Assembly (NCBI RefSeq): GCF_001320245.1
Contig: NZ_BCBA01000001.1
Location: 1 to 64,000, forward strand
Length of the DNA stretch: 64,000 bases
Reading direction: 5' to 3'
From: Pseudomonas sp. NBRC 111124
Lineage (GTDB): Bacteria; Pseudomonadota; Gammaproteobacteria; Pseudomonadales; Pseudomonadaceae
Shown: positions 9,518 through 18,889 of the stretch, piece after piece
Numbering within the stretch: position 1 is the first letter of the stretch
How the letters are laid out: each line of letters begins with the position of its first letter
The notes under the pieces: generated by a model
What the model saw: only the letters and a program-made list of their open reading frames with translations
Databases searched by the model: none
Told to the model about the DNA's origin: nothing
Translations under genes and position numbers: made by a program

Positions 9518-10813
9518 TTAAATTAGGTGGACACCATCGCCTTTGGCGTCGGGGTCAGGAAGGTGAGTTGGCCGGACGGTTACGTTGGTGAACCACTGTT
9601 GGATATCAGTTGACGTTGTCTTGGTGGTGAGCACCCGTTGGGCGTCCTTGCATTGAATCTGTTGAAAGGTGACCTGGGGCTTGGGCTTGCCTTTGAAGAC
9701 CGGGGAGAGCGCACTCAGGTGTTCATAGGCATGGTTGATACGCATCATGATGTCCGTGTGCGCAGTTACTACAGCGATGCGGATGGGTCGCACCGAATCA
9801 TTCCCCGTCTTGTCACGCTGGGCTATCAGCCGTCCTACATAACGGGTCAGCATGGGTTTGGCAGAGGTAAGCGTCTTCTGCAGGTGGAAGCTCGCCTGGT
9901 CGAGAATCACCGTACCCACGCCGCTGCCGATAGGAGAGCCAATCGGTGTGTGCGCATGGATTGGACGCAGTGCACCGGTCAGTGAGATTTCATTCCCGCC
10001 TAGCGCCGGCAGCGTCCCTTCCCCCATGAGCTCCAGGAGCTCCGCCGAAGGGCTGGTATAGATCGTCCGGAATTGACCATCGACCAGGGGCAATGTGCGA
10101 ATCTGGAATTTGGAGATCCCGCGCTCGGTCTTTAGCCAGGTGGAATGCGTGGTGTGACGCCATTCGGGCAAGATATGGCTCAGATGCACTGTGACTGACG
10201 CGTACTGGCTGGGAACTTTGTGCAACAGTAACAAACTGGTTGAGACCGAGTGCATTGCCACTGCCCGACGCTCACCGTAGCTGTAGAGCAGCGGGCTGTC
10301 CCAGGCAAGTAGGTTTCCATCACTGGACACTTCGAGGTTTAACGGGACGGATGATTCCATGGGTTGGCTGGCCAGCTGCTGGGCGAGCATCCAAGGGACA
10401 ACCTTGTAGGCCGACGCAGACTGGCGGGGGTCGTTCATCACATCGCGTGCATACAGCGGGGCTGCACGTTCAGGTATCAGTAGCTTGATGAATTCCTGCG
10501 CCTCAAGTGGTGCTTTGCGCATTATGTGCTGGGCCCAGACGTTGACGGCCCGGTTCAGCTTATCGGTCTGGATCTCTTTCAGCGAAGCAATGGCAGGCCC
10601 GCCCTTCAACAGCTGGGCATTTATCCAAACAGGGCCACCCGTGATGTAACTGAGCATCTCCTCAAGCGCTTCTGTGGGCAGGTAAGGTCTACCAAAGTGA
10701 TTGGTGAGCAGTTGCCAGCCGTTCTTGAACGCCGGCGATGCTGCATATTGCACGGCAGCTGGTAGCTCGTCTGGATCGAACCTGAACAGGTTAGTCCTCA
10801 GGGAAATCGTCAT
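9518..10813 (-). pseudogene. pPIWI_RE protein, N-terminal and MID-like part, truncated by IS66
   Basis: A 431-aa remnant of the argonaute-like gene of the module. It holds the family's N-terminal region and a MID-like region (RIAVVTAHTDIMMRINHAYE). The frame breaks after PTHLPDPDAKGDG, where the IS66 end begins; the last four residues and stop are IS sequence. The C-terminal RNase H-like part is at 2654-3835. ATG 10813 is preferred over 10828 because GAGGGA lies 8 nt upstream. The start overlaps the end of the helicase gene (stop at 10791), so both were one operon. Known family role: predicted nucleic-acid-guided defence or plasmid conflict. Confidence 0.75.
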
Positions 10814-13800
10814 CAGGTAGTCCCTCATCCTCGGTGCCTGCAGATCCGATGTACAGCATCATGGCCTCCACCAAGCCTGCATGGTGGGTGGAGAATTCGT
10901 TCCAGTGGCCATCATTCCTGAGCTTTTCTATGGTTCGGTTCAAAAGCTTCGCCCACGTGTTCTGTCCGTCAAAGAACGCCGCGTCGGCCAAGTAGCAGGT
11001 GACAGGCGTTCCTCCGCGCCTTGCCCGCCCTACCAACTGAGTCAGCGTGACCAGGACGTTCATCACGGTGTAAAAACGTATGTCCTCGGGTTGGCTGCAA
11101 AAGTAGGGGGGCGCCAGGCGTATGCCATTGAGGATACGGTTGGCCTTGGCACGCTCTTGCAGCAATGCCAGGCCTGGCGTCGCCGACGCATGCACCTGCT
11201 CGCCCACGCTGTAGCACAGGTGGGCCAGGTTGTTGCCGGGCTGATCGGAGGAGGGCAATGGCCGCACGCAAACCACAACGCCGCCCAAGGCTGACTTGGC
11301 GTCTTTGGTGACGATGTTATGGCCCCGCGCCATAGGGTAGATGGAACTCACCAGCAGCTCGACATCCGCATGAGGGCTGTCGGCGAACTCAACCAGATCG
11401 TCATAGGTCAAGCGATTGGGCATGGGTAGGCGGTGTTGGCGATCGGCCTTCTTTCCACCCCGGATCCAAGCGACTTTCCGTTGGCCGGCAGCAATTTCGT
11501 AAAGTGTTGACGCCAGCTGCTCTGCTTCAGCATCGCTGCCAGTGACGAGAAGTAAACGAGCGCGATGTCGCGTGACTGGATCCTGCTCAAGCGCTGCCAA
11601 GCGGCCCGATAACCACGGCCACAGCTCGAAGGCCAGATCTCTGACATGCAGCAGACGGCCATCGATCGGCGTACCCGAAACGTGAACGGACACATTTACG
11701 TTCTCAAAGCGGATGTTGCCTTTGGCGTCGGGCACGTCGATCAAGGTTTTCGCATTCAGATCGAAGCAACTGGCCCCTGGAAAATAGGCTGTGGCACTGA
11801 AGCCGATAAATGTCCTGTTTACGCCAGCGTGAATCTTGGAGGTAAGGTTGGGCAGAAACTGCAGGGTACGGTGGGGATCGCCAGACATGGCCACGACCTG
11901 AAGAGCCCATGTGTCGTGACCCGCTTGTTTGCGTTTGAATCCGTAAACGACGCGCTGCAGAGGGCCGAGAGGGGTTGGGCTGAAGGGCGCGGATCCTGAT
12001 AGATCCTGCTGCACCCTGAGTGCTGCTGCGACCTTGGCACGTGCCAGGACAGGAACATCGGCATACAGCGTGCGAAGTCTGGTTTCGATGTAGTGCAAAC
12101 TCGTCCGTATGACCAGCGACGACTTCAGCTTTTCGAGTTTCTTCTCCGTGAAGCGACCGCTTAGTTTCCGTTGCTTGGCAAGCGTAAGGAGAAGCCTGCC
12201 GATCTCGACGACTACGTCGCTTGGACTGGGTATCGGGTCATTGTGTGCAAAGGATTGGAGAAGCTTGCGCAACGGATCAAGGTGAGGCGGTATGGCCTGT
12301 ACACCGTAGCCGCACACCCCATCGAGAATACTGGCTTCGACGCCCAGGTCGTCGCTGATTTTTTTGTCGTCGGCACGCTCCCACACCGTTTCGCGGTCTG
12401 GCCAGACGATGTGCTCAAGGGCAAGCTGCAGTAAGCGAGTGGTGTGATGAATGACAGCGGTACAGGCGCGCTGCGCGCGATAGAGGGTAGAAGAATCGAC
12501 ATCGGGGATTCTGTCACGCTGGAAAATTTCGATATGCAATTCGGCGAGGCTGCTGTGCTCAATGTGGTTGCTCAGAGGAAGTTCGAAGACACTGGTATCG
12601 ATTGCGCTCAGCAGCAGCCCGTCAATTTCGTCGACCATGAACAACGAAGCCGATCGCAGCAGCAACTCAAGCAGGCTGCGCGACTCGCCACCACCTCCTT
12701 CGACTGCGATGCGAGAAGTGCCTGAGATGAGTGCATGGTGGTTTACCACGACAATGTCAGCGGCCAATGCCTGCTCGAGCATGGTGCGCTTGCCACACTG
12801 ATTCATGAAGGGACAGCTGCGTATGCGCTTGAAGACCTCTTGCCCCTTGCGCTCGCCTGGAAGCTGCAAGTTAAAGCAGGGCTCTGCATCACTGGGGCTC
12901 ACGCTGCCGTCGGTGGCACAAGCATCCAAAAGGCATCGATAGTCGTATGGATGATCCTCTCTACCGCGAGCGACGTAGTAGTCGGCTGCCTTGGCAATTC
13001 GTCGCTGAGAGTGCAAGGGTGCGATCCTAAGGTGCGGTGCAACGACCTTGCTCGCTCGCTTTAGCTGCTCCACCATATTGCGCACATCGGTCAGATTCGG
13101 CACCGCAATCACAACGCGGTGGCCCTCCAGGGCGGAGCTGATTCCCATCATTCCCATGACGACTGTCTTCCCGACGCCCGTCGGTGCGTTCACCCGATAA
13201 AAATTACCCGCGTCAGCCTTTACGCATCCATCGTTGCGCAAGACAGCATTCAGGCAGTCTCGATGACTCCGGTGCAAATGGTTGGCCGGATCGGCACCTG
13301 CTTCATCCAGCGTTCTGGCGATGTCGAAAAGGATGGCTTTATCCCAGCAAAAGGTCGTGACATCAGGGGCCACCTGCAGAGGTAACGGATCGTCTTCCAA
13401 CTGCAGGCGTGAGCGATGCTCCTCCGGTATCACGAACGTGCGGTAGCCTTCAGAGAGCGTTTCGCGAAGGATGATCGGGCCTTGGGCAGGCCACTTGGTT
13501 TGTGAAGCTTCAGCGGGATCGGACTTGATAGCCAGGAGTTTCTCTTCGATCAAACCTTCGAGGTCAAAGCCCTTTTTGAAAAAGTAAAAGTCGGTTTCCT
13601 TAAGGCGAGGCGGGGACTCCAGTTCACCCCAGAGGTCAGCACCGGCCACGCGAAATGGCGCATTGTCTGACAGCAGGATTCGTACTGCTTCCTCCATGAA
13701 ACGACCCGTCTGATTCAGGTCACCTGGGCGATACTTGATGAGCGTGATGATCTGGTCGCGATGTTCCTGCGGGGCATCATTCCAGCCATTCCACAGGTGT

Positions 13801-13910
13801 GGTCGCCCCACCAGAAAAATCTCGGCATCGGCCAGCATAGGTTCCTTGCTGATATTCTTGATGGCTAAAGCCAATGCAAGCGTGGTGGCATTTTCAGTTA
13901 GGGTTGGCAT
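10791..13910 (-). CDS. pPIWI_RE module DinG-type helicase
   Basis: A 1039-aa superfamily 2 helicase of the XPD/DinG type. Walker A is APTGVGKT (Lys248). The Walker B region is MVDEID (427-430). Cysteines 326, 331, 345, 366 and 372 lie between them as in iron-sulfur-cluster helicases. Motif VI is TQLVGRARRGG near the C-terminus. Such enzymes unwind DNA 5'-3' or process R-loops. The gene overlaps the REase-like gene by 17 bp and the pPIWI_RE gene by 23 bp, matching the three-gene pPIWI_RE island described by Burroughs, Iyer and Aravind. The gene is intact although its argonaute partner is not. Confidence 0.82.
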   Translation of the reverse strand: MPTLTENATTLALALAIKNISKEPMLADAEIFLVGRPHLWNGWNDAPQEHRDQIITLIKYRPGDLNQTGRFMEEAVRILLSDNAPFRVAGADLWGELESPPRLKETDFYFFKKGFDLEGLIEEKLLAIKSDPAEASQTKWPAQGPIILRETLSEGYRTFVIPEEHRSRLQLEDDPLPLQVAPDVTTFCWDKAILFDIARTLDEAGADPANHLHRSHRDCLNAVLRNDGCVKADAGNFYRVNAPTGVGKTVVMGMMGISSALEGHRVVIAVPNLTDVRNMVEQLKRASKVVAPHLRIAPLHSQRRIAKAADYYVARGREDHPYDYRCLLDACATDGSVSPSDAEPCFNLQLPGERKGQEVFKRIRSCPFMNQCGKRTMLEQALAADIVVVNHHALISGTSRIAVEGGGGESRSLLELLLRSASLFMVDEIDGLLLSAIDTSVFELPLSNHIEHSSLAELHIEIFQRDRIPDVDSSTLYRAQRACTAVIHHTTRLLQLALEHIVWPDRETVWERADDKKISDDLGVEASILDGVCGYGVQAIPPHLDPLRKLLQSFAHNDPIPSPSDVVVEIGRLLLTLAKQRKLSGRFTEKKLEKLKSSLVIRTSLHYIETRLRTLYADVPVLARAKVAAALRVQQDLSGSAPFSPTPLGPLQRVVYGFKRKQAGHDTWALQVVAMSGDPHRTLQFLPNLTSKIHAGVNRTFIGFSATAYFPGASCFDLNAKTLIDVPDAKGNIRFENVNVSVHVSGTPIDGRLLHVRDLAFELWPWLSGRLAALEQDPVTRHRARLLLVTGSDAEAEQLASTLYEIAAGQRKVAWIRGGKKADRQHRLPMPNRLTYDDLVEFADSPHADVELLVSSIYPMARGHNIVTKDAKSALGGVVVCVRPLPSSDQPGNNLAHLCYSVGEQVHASATPGLALLQERAKANRILNGIRLAPPYFCSQPEDIRFYTVMNVLVTLTQLVGRARRGGTPVTCYLADAAFFDGQNTWAKLLNRTIEKLRNDGHWNEFSTHHAGLVEAMMLYIGSAGTEDEGLPDDDFPED

Positions 13911-14931
13911 GGATCTTCACCCAGCGCAGGCACTGTGTCTCAGACATGATCTGCCTGGGGTAGCACTGCTCATTCAGCATGGATACGTACTGCACCTGGT
14001 AATCGGGAATTACGATCATGGCATCGGCGTGTGCGGTGTTCTGCAGGTGGTGCCCAAGATGGCCGGGGGAGTGCCATACCTTGGCATCCAGCGAGTAGCT
14101 TTCACCGGCAACGCTAAATCGCAGGTCGGCGTCATCCACATCCGGCCACAGTTCGACCGGCACGCCTAGGCGCGTAATACCGTCACGCAGACGCCGCTCC
14201 AGTAAGCCCGGAATCAACGTGAATTTCCACAGTGCAGGCGTGAGTCTGTATTTGTTCTGCGCGGGCTGCGGGGGTATGACCTTCGAGGTTTTGACGCTTA
14301 CCAGTTCCTCTCCCATCCACTGCGCGATCCCGAATGTTTGTTCGCACCAGTGAGCACCACATGACACGGCATGGCGGTGTATCTCCATCGGCCACCCACA
14401 GCTGGGACATAGGTAAACCTGACCCGCCCGGATCAGATGCTCAGGGATGGGTTCGTACAGGGAGTTGAAGCTGACTTGAAGGGGTATCAGGAAGTCGAGG
14501 CTTCGGTCAGCGTCGACTACCCCGTGGTCGATCAGAAACATGCGAAACAGACGGTACTCATCAGCCCCGTGAGGACGCGTCCTGCACAGGTCACGAACGT
14601 TCTTAACGATCTGCTGAATACGTTCCCAGCCCACCCGGGGGTTGGACTCCAGGGCAATGGCGTTGCACAGCATGCTGGGCTCGTCAGCGAACTTCAGCGC
14701 ACCTTCATACCCTTGTCTGAGGCGACTATCGAGCCACTGCTCAAGCGGCAAGCTCAAGCATGCGAGCAGGTTGGCGATCGTGCGAGGCGGGGCGTCAGGC
14801 TCCAGCCACCAGAGTAAAGCGCTGACCTGTCGAAGAAGATCGTGGCGTGCCCCATGTTGACTGGCGTCCAGCTGTGCAGCTCTTACAATCAAGCTGAGCA
14901 AGCGTTGGGCGTCGCTATCCACTGAGTTCAT
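13894..14931 (-). CDS. pPIWI_RE module REase-like protein
   Basis: A 345-aa protein with a zinc-finger-like centre (CPSCGWPMEIHRHAVSCGAH) and a C-terminal PD-(D/E)xK-like core. Candidate catalytic residues are in VELWPDVDDADLRF (Glu/Asp) and YSLDAKVW (DxK). It is the first gene of the operon and overlaps the helicase gene. The start at 14931 is supported by AAGGGGGG just upstream; an in-frame ATG at 14955 is less likely. It fits the REase-associated component of pPIWI_RE islands. Expected role: cutting or nicking target DNA together with the helicase. Confidence 0.75.
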   Translation of the reverse strand: MNSVDSDAQRLLSLIVRAAQLDASQHGARHDLLRQVSALLWWLEPDAPPRTIANLLACLSLPLEQWLDSRLRQGYEGALKFADEPSMLCNAIALESNPRVGWERIQQIVKNVRDLCRTRPHGADEYRLFRMFLIDHGVVDADRSLDFLIPLQVSFNSLYEPIPEHLIRAGQVYLCPSCGWPMEIHRHAVSCGAHWCEQTFGIAQWMGEELVSVKTSKVIPPQPAQNKYRLTPALWKFTLIPGLLERRLRDGITRLGVPVELWPDVDDADLRFSVAGESYSLDAKVWHSPGHLGHHLQNTAHADAMIVIPDYQVQYVSMLNEQCYPRQIMSETQCLRWVKIHANPN

Positions 14932-15234
14932 AAGCCCCCCTTGATCTGGAAGCATCTGGCTCTGCGGAGCATCGTGCTCTGCACGTTATTACTGCTGGGT
15001 TATGAAGGCTGGATCAATATAGGCATAACCGCAAGGCAACAGATCGGGCGGTTCGCCTGATCCAATCACGTGAACTGCAAAAAGCGCCTAGCAGAAAGCT
15101 CCCAGTGGGTACTGTCGTCCTCGAGGTGAGGACTTCCTGACAGGTGGTAATTGTGTAACGACCTTGCAGCGCTATGTTTCGCTGACCGGAGCCCACTCGA
15201 TAGCGTGGTCATCACTGCACTGCTGGAGGCAGGC

Positions 15235-15348
15235 ATGAAAAAGGATTTTGTCAAAATCTACGAAGACAGCCTGCCGCTTATCAACCAGGCGATCGAAGCA
15301 TTGCGACGTCTGCATGAGGCTGAAGCGGCAGGCCACCCGGCTGAGTAG
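15235..15348 (+). CDS. possible small protein, 37 aa
   Basis: A short ORF with GGAGG at 15225-15229 five bases before an ATG. The product is acidic and helical (begins MKKDFVKIYEDSLPLINQAI, ends GHPAE). A longer reading from 15151 exists but lacks a ribosome site. A terminator-like hairpin lies 300 bp downstream. No family recognised; it may be a chance ORF. The remainder of 14932-15234 shows nothing else beyond presumed promoter sequence for the REase-like gene. Confidence 0.35.
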   Translation: MKKDFVKIYEDSLPLINQAIEALRRLHEAEAAGHPAE

Positions 15349-15725
15349 ATCAGGGTGCTACGAGTGCACGCAGAAAGCCTGTTTCAAGCGGTATCCGCAT
15401 ATCAGCTGCGTGCGATGGGTGTGGCTTCTGCACCCCTCCAGTAATCAGCCTGCTAGCGCCTTCATCACGCTCCTTAAAGCACTGATGGTTGAGTTGGGCT
15501 TCTTTGTTTTCATTCTGCCCTACACGATATTATTTACAATTGGGTATTCGATAAAGTGAGTGCGCGCGTCTTTAGCAACAGACGCTTGGCGAATGTCAAC
15601 GCAAATTCCTGACCCATCCTCAACTGAGGAACGCTTCTCGAAGCTTGGCAGAGCCACCGCCTCACAGCGCGGTGGCTTCATACGGGTTTTTTAGCGCAGG
15701 GCCGTTGAACTAATCGCCTGAGTGT
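15349..15725. other. intergenic region, no convincing gene
   Basis: Short frames only. It contains a terminator-like hairpin at 15652-15677. An ORF reading VELGFFVFILPYTILF (about 15488-15559) is hydrophobic and could be a tiny membrane peptide, but it has no clear start signal. Confidence 0.4.
15652..15692 (+). terminator. Rho-independent-like terminator
   Basis: AGCCACCGC and GCGGTGGCT form a 9-bp stem with an 8-nt loop; a TTTTTT run follows about 9 nt after the stem. Orientation suits plus-strand transcription, convergent with the TIR-like gene. Confidence 0.5.
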
Positions 15726-16691
15726 TCAGCGATCAAATTTTTGCCGGCCCGTACGGAAGAGTTCACCGTGCAGCTTGACGATTTTTCCGGCGGTCTCGTG
15801 AAGGCCTTTGACGACTGAAGCGAATAGCTCTGGCTTATCGATTTCCCATTCTGGAGGGACGGTTTGTCTGTCCGGATTATGAGTGGGGAAGGTGTAGGTG
15901 GCGATCTGCTCCAGGTAGTCGCCGACCAACTGATGCAGCTGCGCGCGCATTGTTTCCATTTGCGCATCGATGAATTCGTGCTCGACGTTATCCCACTCAT
16001 AGTAGAAATGCCTGAGCTGGTCGAGCTGGGAGAGGCGCCAGGAAAAACCGGCCATATTTTGTTCGTTTATGAAACTGATGCTGCCCTTGGTAGGTAACTC
16101 GGTTCTGAAGCGCTCGAACAGCTCGGTATCCGCTGCGCGGGGTTGAGCCTCATTGCCTCTAGCGTCGCTGGTTTCAGTCGCGTGCGTCCGTGACCCATGG
16201 GATTCAAAGATCGTGTTCAGTGCCACCACAAACGTACTTGCCAGCGCTCTTCTCGTGGGCGCTTTTTCTGCCGCGTCGCTTGCAATAGCGTATGTCGTAA
16301 TGCGCTTGGATCTGAGGTCGAAGGGCAGCTTCTCTGGGAGGCCGAATGTGGTGTTCATCACCATGATGATGCGGTTCCAGCCCAGAGCCTTGATCGCGTA
16401 CCCCAGTTCGATTAGCACATTAGGATTCGGTGTCGGCCTTGCTGCCGAGGGGTCGATGATTGAGACATCGCACACGAACACCGAGGCGGCATCGATCTTG
16501 TCGAAAATGGAGTGGCTGATGTCCGGTGAGCCAGCCAGGCCAAGTGTGTCTCGGTCGATGACCGGCTCAACGTCGGTCGTGTCGTCTTTGTGTATGTCGG
16601 CAATCGCCGTTTCCAGTGCCTGCTGAATGAAATTTCGATTGATGTTGCCGGGGCTGTCAGATTGCCAAGAGTAAAATACGCGATCGTTCAT
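15726..16691 (-). CDS. TIR-like domain effector protein
   Basis: A 321-aa protein whose N-terminus RVFYSWQSDSPGNINRNFIQ is the signature of a TIR-like predicted nucleotide-binding family. The fold continues with SIFDKIDAASVFVCDVSII and NPNVLIELGYAI, the latter carrying a conserved Glu where TIR NADases have theirs. The C-terminal half (from about residue 165) is helical, without a known domain. The ATG at 16691 places the domain at the extreme N-terminus; the longer frame to 16886 runs back to a terminator and is discarded. NAD-depleting or signal-binding activity is known for relatives in defence; for this protein it is inference. Confidence 0.7.
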   Translation of the reverse strand: MNDRVFYSWQSDSPGNINRNFIQQALETAIADIHKDDTTDVEPVIDRDTLGLAGSPDISHSIFDKIDAASVFVCDVSIIDPSAARPTPNPNVLIELGYAIKALGWNRIIMVMNTTFGLPEKLPFDLRSKRITTYAIASDAAEKAPTRRALASTFVVALNTIFESHGSRTHATETSDARGNEAQPRAADTELFERFRTELPTKGSISFINEQNMAGFSWRLSQLDQLRHFYYEWDNVEHEFIDAQMETMRAQLHQLVGDYLEQIATYTFPTHNPDRQTVPPEWEIDKPELFASVVKGLHETAGKIVKLHGELFRTGRQKFDR

Positions 16692-17111
16692 CTCATCACC
16701 AAAGTAGTATTCAGCGTTGCCCCTTCCTTCAAGTATCACCTCGTCCAGAGTCGAGATGGCTTGTTCCCTAGGGGCGGCGCGATCGTCGCACGTATGCCCG
16801 CCAGCAAGCCAGCGGATCGGTGTCGACGAAGAAGTCCAAGTGCCCTGGGTTCCGTGGGGCGAGCAGCGCAGACATCTTGCGAGCATAAAAAAGCCACCAC
16901 CCGCGTGGGGGTGGTGGCTTCAAGGTGCTGAAAGCCGTCAGAACAGCACCTGTCCGATCAGTGGCGAGGAGTTGGCCTCGTGAGCCTCAGCCTCACCCGC
17001 CGATCAAATCCCAGAAATGCGTTGAACGCACGCCTGGGCTGGACTCTGTAGCCCTTAGGCTCTGATACACGCTTACAGGAAGCGCATTATCGTTGCCCAA
17101 GAGAAGAAATA
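16692..17111. other. intergenic region with terminator
   Basis: Holds the promoter region of the TIR-like gene, the strong minus-strand terminator at 16887-16920, and a short minus frame ending SSPLIGQVLF that may be a gene remnant. No intact gene seen. Confidence 0.4.
16887..16920 (-). terminator. Rho-independent terminator
   Basis: AAGCCACCACCC and GGGTGGTGGCTT form a 12-bp stem. On the minus strand it is followed by a run of six T. It probably ended transcription of the minus-strand gene whose remnant lies upstream at 17112-17579. Confidence 0.75.
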
Positions 17112-17579
17112 TCAGTCGACGGAGTCTGTCTTCCAAACCAGCTTACTGGTAGGCGCCCAATGGATGGGCCCCGTAGTGTGGACAGACTCGCCTTGGGAAG
17201 AAACCGCTACCGTGGTCGGCATGTCTTTAAGTTCAAACTCATAGATTGCTTCCATCCCCAGGTCTGCAAATGCGACCACGCGGGCATTCGTAATTGCCTG
17301 GGATACCAGGTAAGCCGCGCCGCCGACAGCCATCAGGTAGACTGCACCGTGTTGGCTGATTGCCTCGATAGCGATGGGGCCACGTTCCGATTTACCAATC
17401 ATGCCGAGCAGACCCGTCTCGCTCAGAAGGCGCGGCGTGAACTTGTCCATCCGAGTCGACGTAGTAGGCCCTGCAGGGCCTACCACTTCCTCACGGACGG
17501 GATCGACAGGCCCAACGTAGTAAGTGCCGCCGAAACACATGCAGTGTTGCGTTTGCGGGATGGATTCAGCCTTGACCAA
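17112..17579 (-). pseudogene. class I fumarase, C-terminal fragment
   Basis: The frame encodes the beta-like C-terminal domain of class I fumarate hydratase: TYYVGPVDPVREEVVGPAGP, TTSTRMDKFT, YLMAVGGAAYL and DLGMEAIYEFELKDMP. The iron-sulfur-binding N-terminal domain (over 300 residues in the family) is missing. Homology appears to start around 17533, where a histidine kinase fragment begins on the other strand. The last ~20 residues also look unlike the family. The enzyme would interconvert fumarate and malate; this remnant cannot. Confidence 0.75.
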
Positions 17580-18425
17580 ATGGTCTCCGAATACCGAGCC
17601 CTACGCTCCAGTGTATTGAGGCTGTGGCTGGCACAGGAGACTTCGGTTGAGCATCCCGAGCGCGTTGCTGAGATCATTCGCTTCAACGAGGCCATTGACC
17701 AGGCGTTGATGGAGTCTATTGCCGCGTATGGCAAAGCTGTCGAAACCACGCGTAAGCTCGTCCTGGGTGTTCTCGGCCATGATATGCGGGCGCCCCTGAC
17801 GGCTATAACCATGGGGGCTGGTCTGCTCGCCAACGCCCATCAGATGGGGGTGAGGGAACAGAAAGTGGTCGGCCAGATTTCCGTAAGCGTCGAGCGGGCC
17901 AACGACATGGTCAACGACCTGCTCGATCTTGCCCGATGCAACCTCAGCACAGGGATACCCATACAGCGACAAACTTTTGAGCTGAGGGAATTGTGTACTT
18001 CGTTCGTAAAGGAGGTCAGCCTGGCTCACCCAGAGGCGACCATCGTCTTCGAAGGCATCTCTTCTCTGTCTGCCAGCTTCGATCCGCAACGTATGGGGCA
18101 GGTGATTTCCAACCTAGTCATCAATGCTATACGACATGGGGATGTGAAAAAGCCTATTCAGCTGCGGCTTACTGGATCCCACGGCGTAGCGCAGATTGAC
18201 GTTCACAACTGGGGGAGCCCAATTTCGCCCGATGAGTTGCCCTACCTATTCAACCCCGAGGCTCGCTTGGCGCGGGCCACGGATGACTCAGAAAACACCC
18301 ATGGATTGGGGCTGGGGTTGTTCATCGCCAATGAAATTGTCACGAGCCATGGAGGCACGATAGACGTGATGTCAAGCGATGAAGACGGCACAACCTTCAA
18401 GGTCGCTTTCCCTCAAGGAAGCTAA
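17535..18425 (+). pseudogene. sensor histidine kinase, 5'-truncated
   Basis: The frame carries the end of an RsbRD-like N-terminal region (LRDGFSLDQMVSEYRALRSS), a HisKA dimerisation domain with LGHDMRAPL, and an HATPase domain (N box NLVINAIRHG, G1 DVHNWGSPI, G2 HGLGLGLFIANEIV). The part before about 17535 is antisense to the fumarase remnant and is not kinase sequence, so the 5' end is lost. In-frame ATG codons such as 17580 could still give a soluble kinase core, but no ribosome site or response-regulator partner is visible. Confidence 0.7.
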
Positions 18426-18889
18426 GATATTTTTCGAGCTTGGCGGCGGTTTCTACCGAAAATGAACATCCTATATACCCCACTTTCGCAATCTGCTGTT
18501 ACAGCTTGACCGGCATGTATCGTTCTTGGTTCATGAGGTGGTGTCAGCGAGACAAGCTCATGCTCAGGAACGGAAAATATCCCCCATGGGCAAAGAAGCC
18601 CTGACTGTCGAGACGAATTTCCATATCTCGCATCAGGCAAAGACCCCCTTCCAGCATGCGTAAAGGCTGCTCGCGCAAGCGACGCGCGCGCCCATTGACC
18701 GGTGACCATCATGGGCTGAATGAAAAGGGCTGGATCCAATCTTGTATTTTTTCATGGTCAAACGTACAGTGATGGCCTCTTGAAGGCATCGTCAATGCTT
18801 CGCATGTCGCTGGCTGACAGGAACTGAGTGATTGCTGTTGTACCGGGCCAAGCACGCAGCAACCTGCCGTGCAAGAGGAGCGTTTGATC
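18426..18889. other. intergenic region upstream of CBASS
   Basis: About 460 bp without a convincing ORF. It must carry the CBASS promoter. No clear operator or repeat seen. Confidence 0.4.

Larger units (their letters stand above)
7202..9534 (-). mobile_element. IS66-family insertion sequence (tnpA-tnpB-tnpC), complete
   Basis: Three minus-strand genes in IS66 order (tnpA, tnpB, tnpC) span about 2.3 kb. Related ends are visible: AGTCCACTTA begins at 7202 on the plus strand, and TGTCCACCTA reads inward from about 9533 on the minus strand. The right end is itself part of a local palindrome (GGTGTCCAC ... GTGGACACC, 9509-9535). The reading frame of pPIWI_RE runs into this end and hits a TAA at 9518-9520 inside it. 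End coordinates are good to a few bases only. No matching 8-bp target duplication was found, suggesting rearrangement after insertion. Confidence 0.75.

Noticed and set aside
7192..9548. TTTGGCG on both sides of the IS66 element as an 8-bp target duplication
   Set aside because: The copies are not at equivalent distances from the two ends (adjacent on the left, about 8 bases away on the right), so it is likely coincidence.
17160..17534. N-terminal extension of the histidine kinase frame
   Set aside because: This stretch is antisense to the fumarase remnant and lacks kinase-type sequence; the true kinase homology starts at about 17535.
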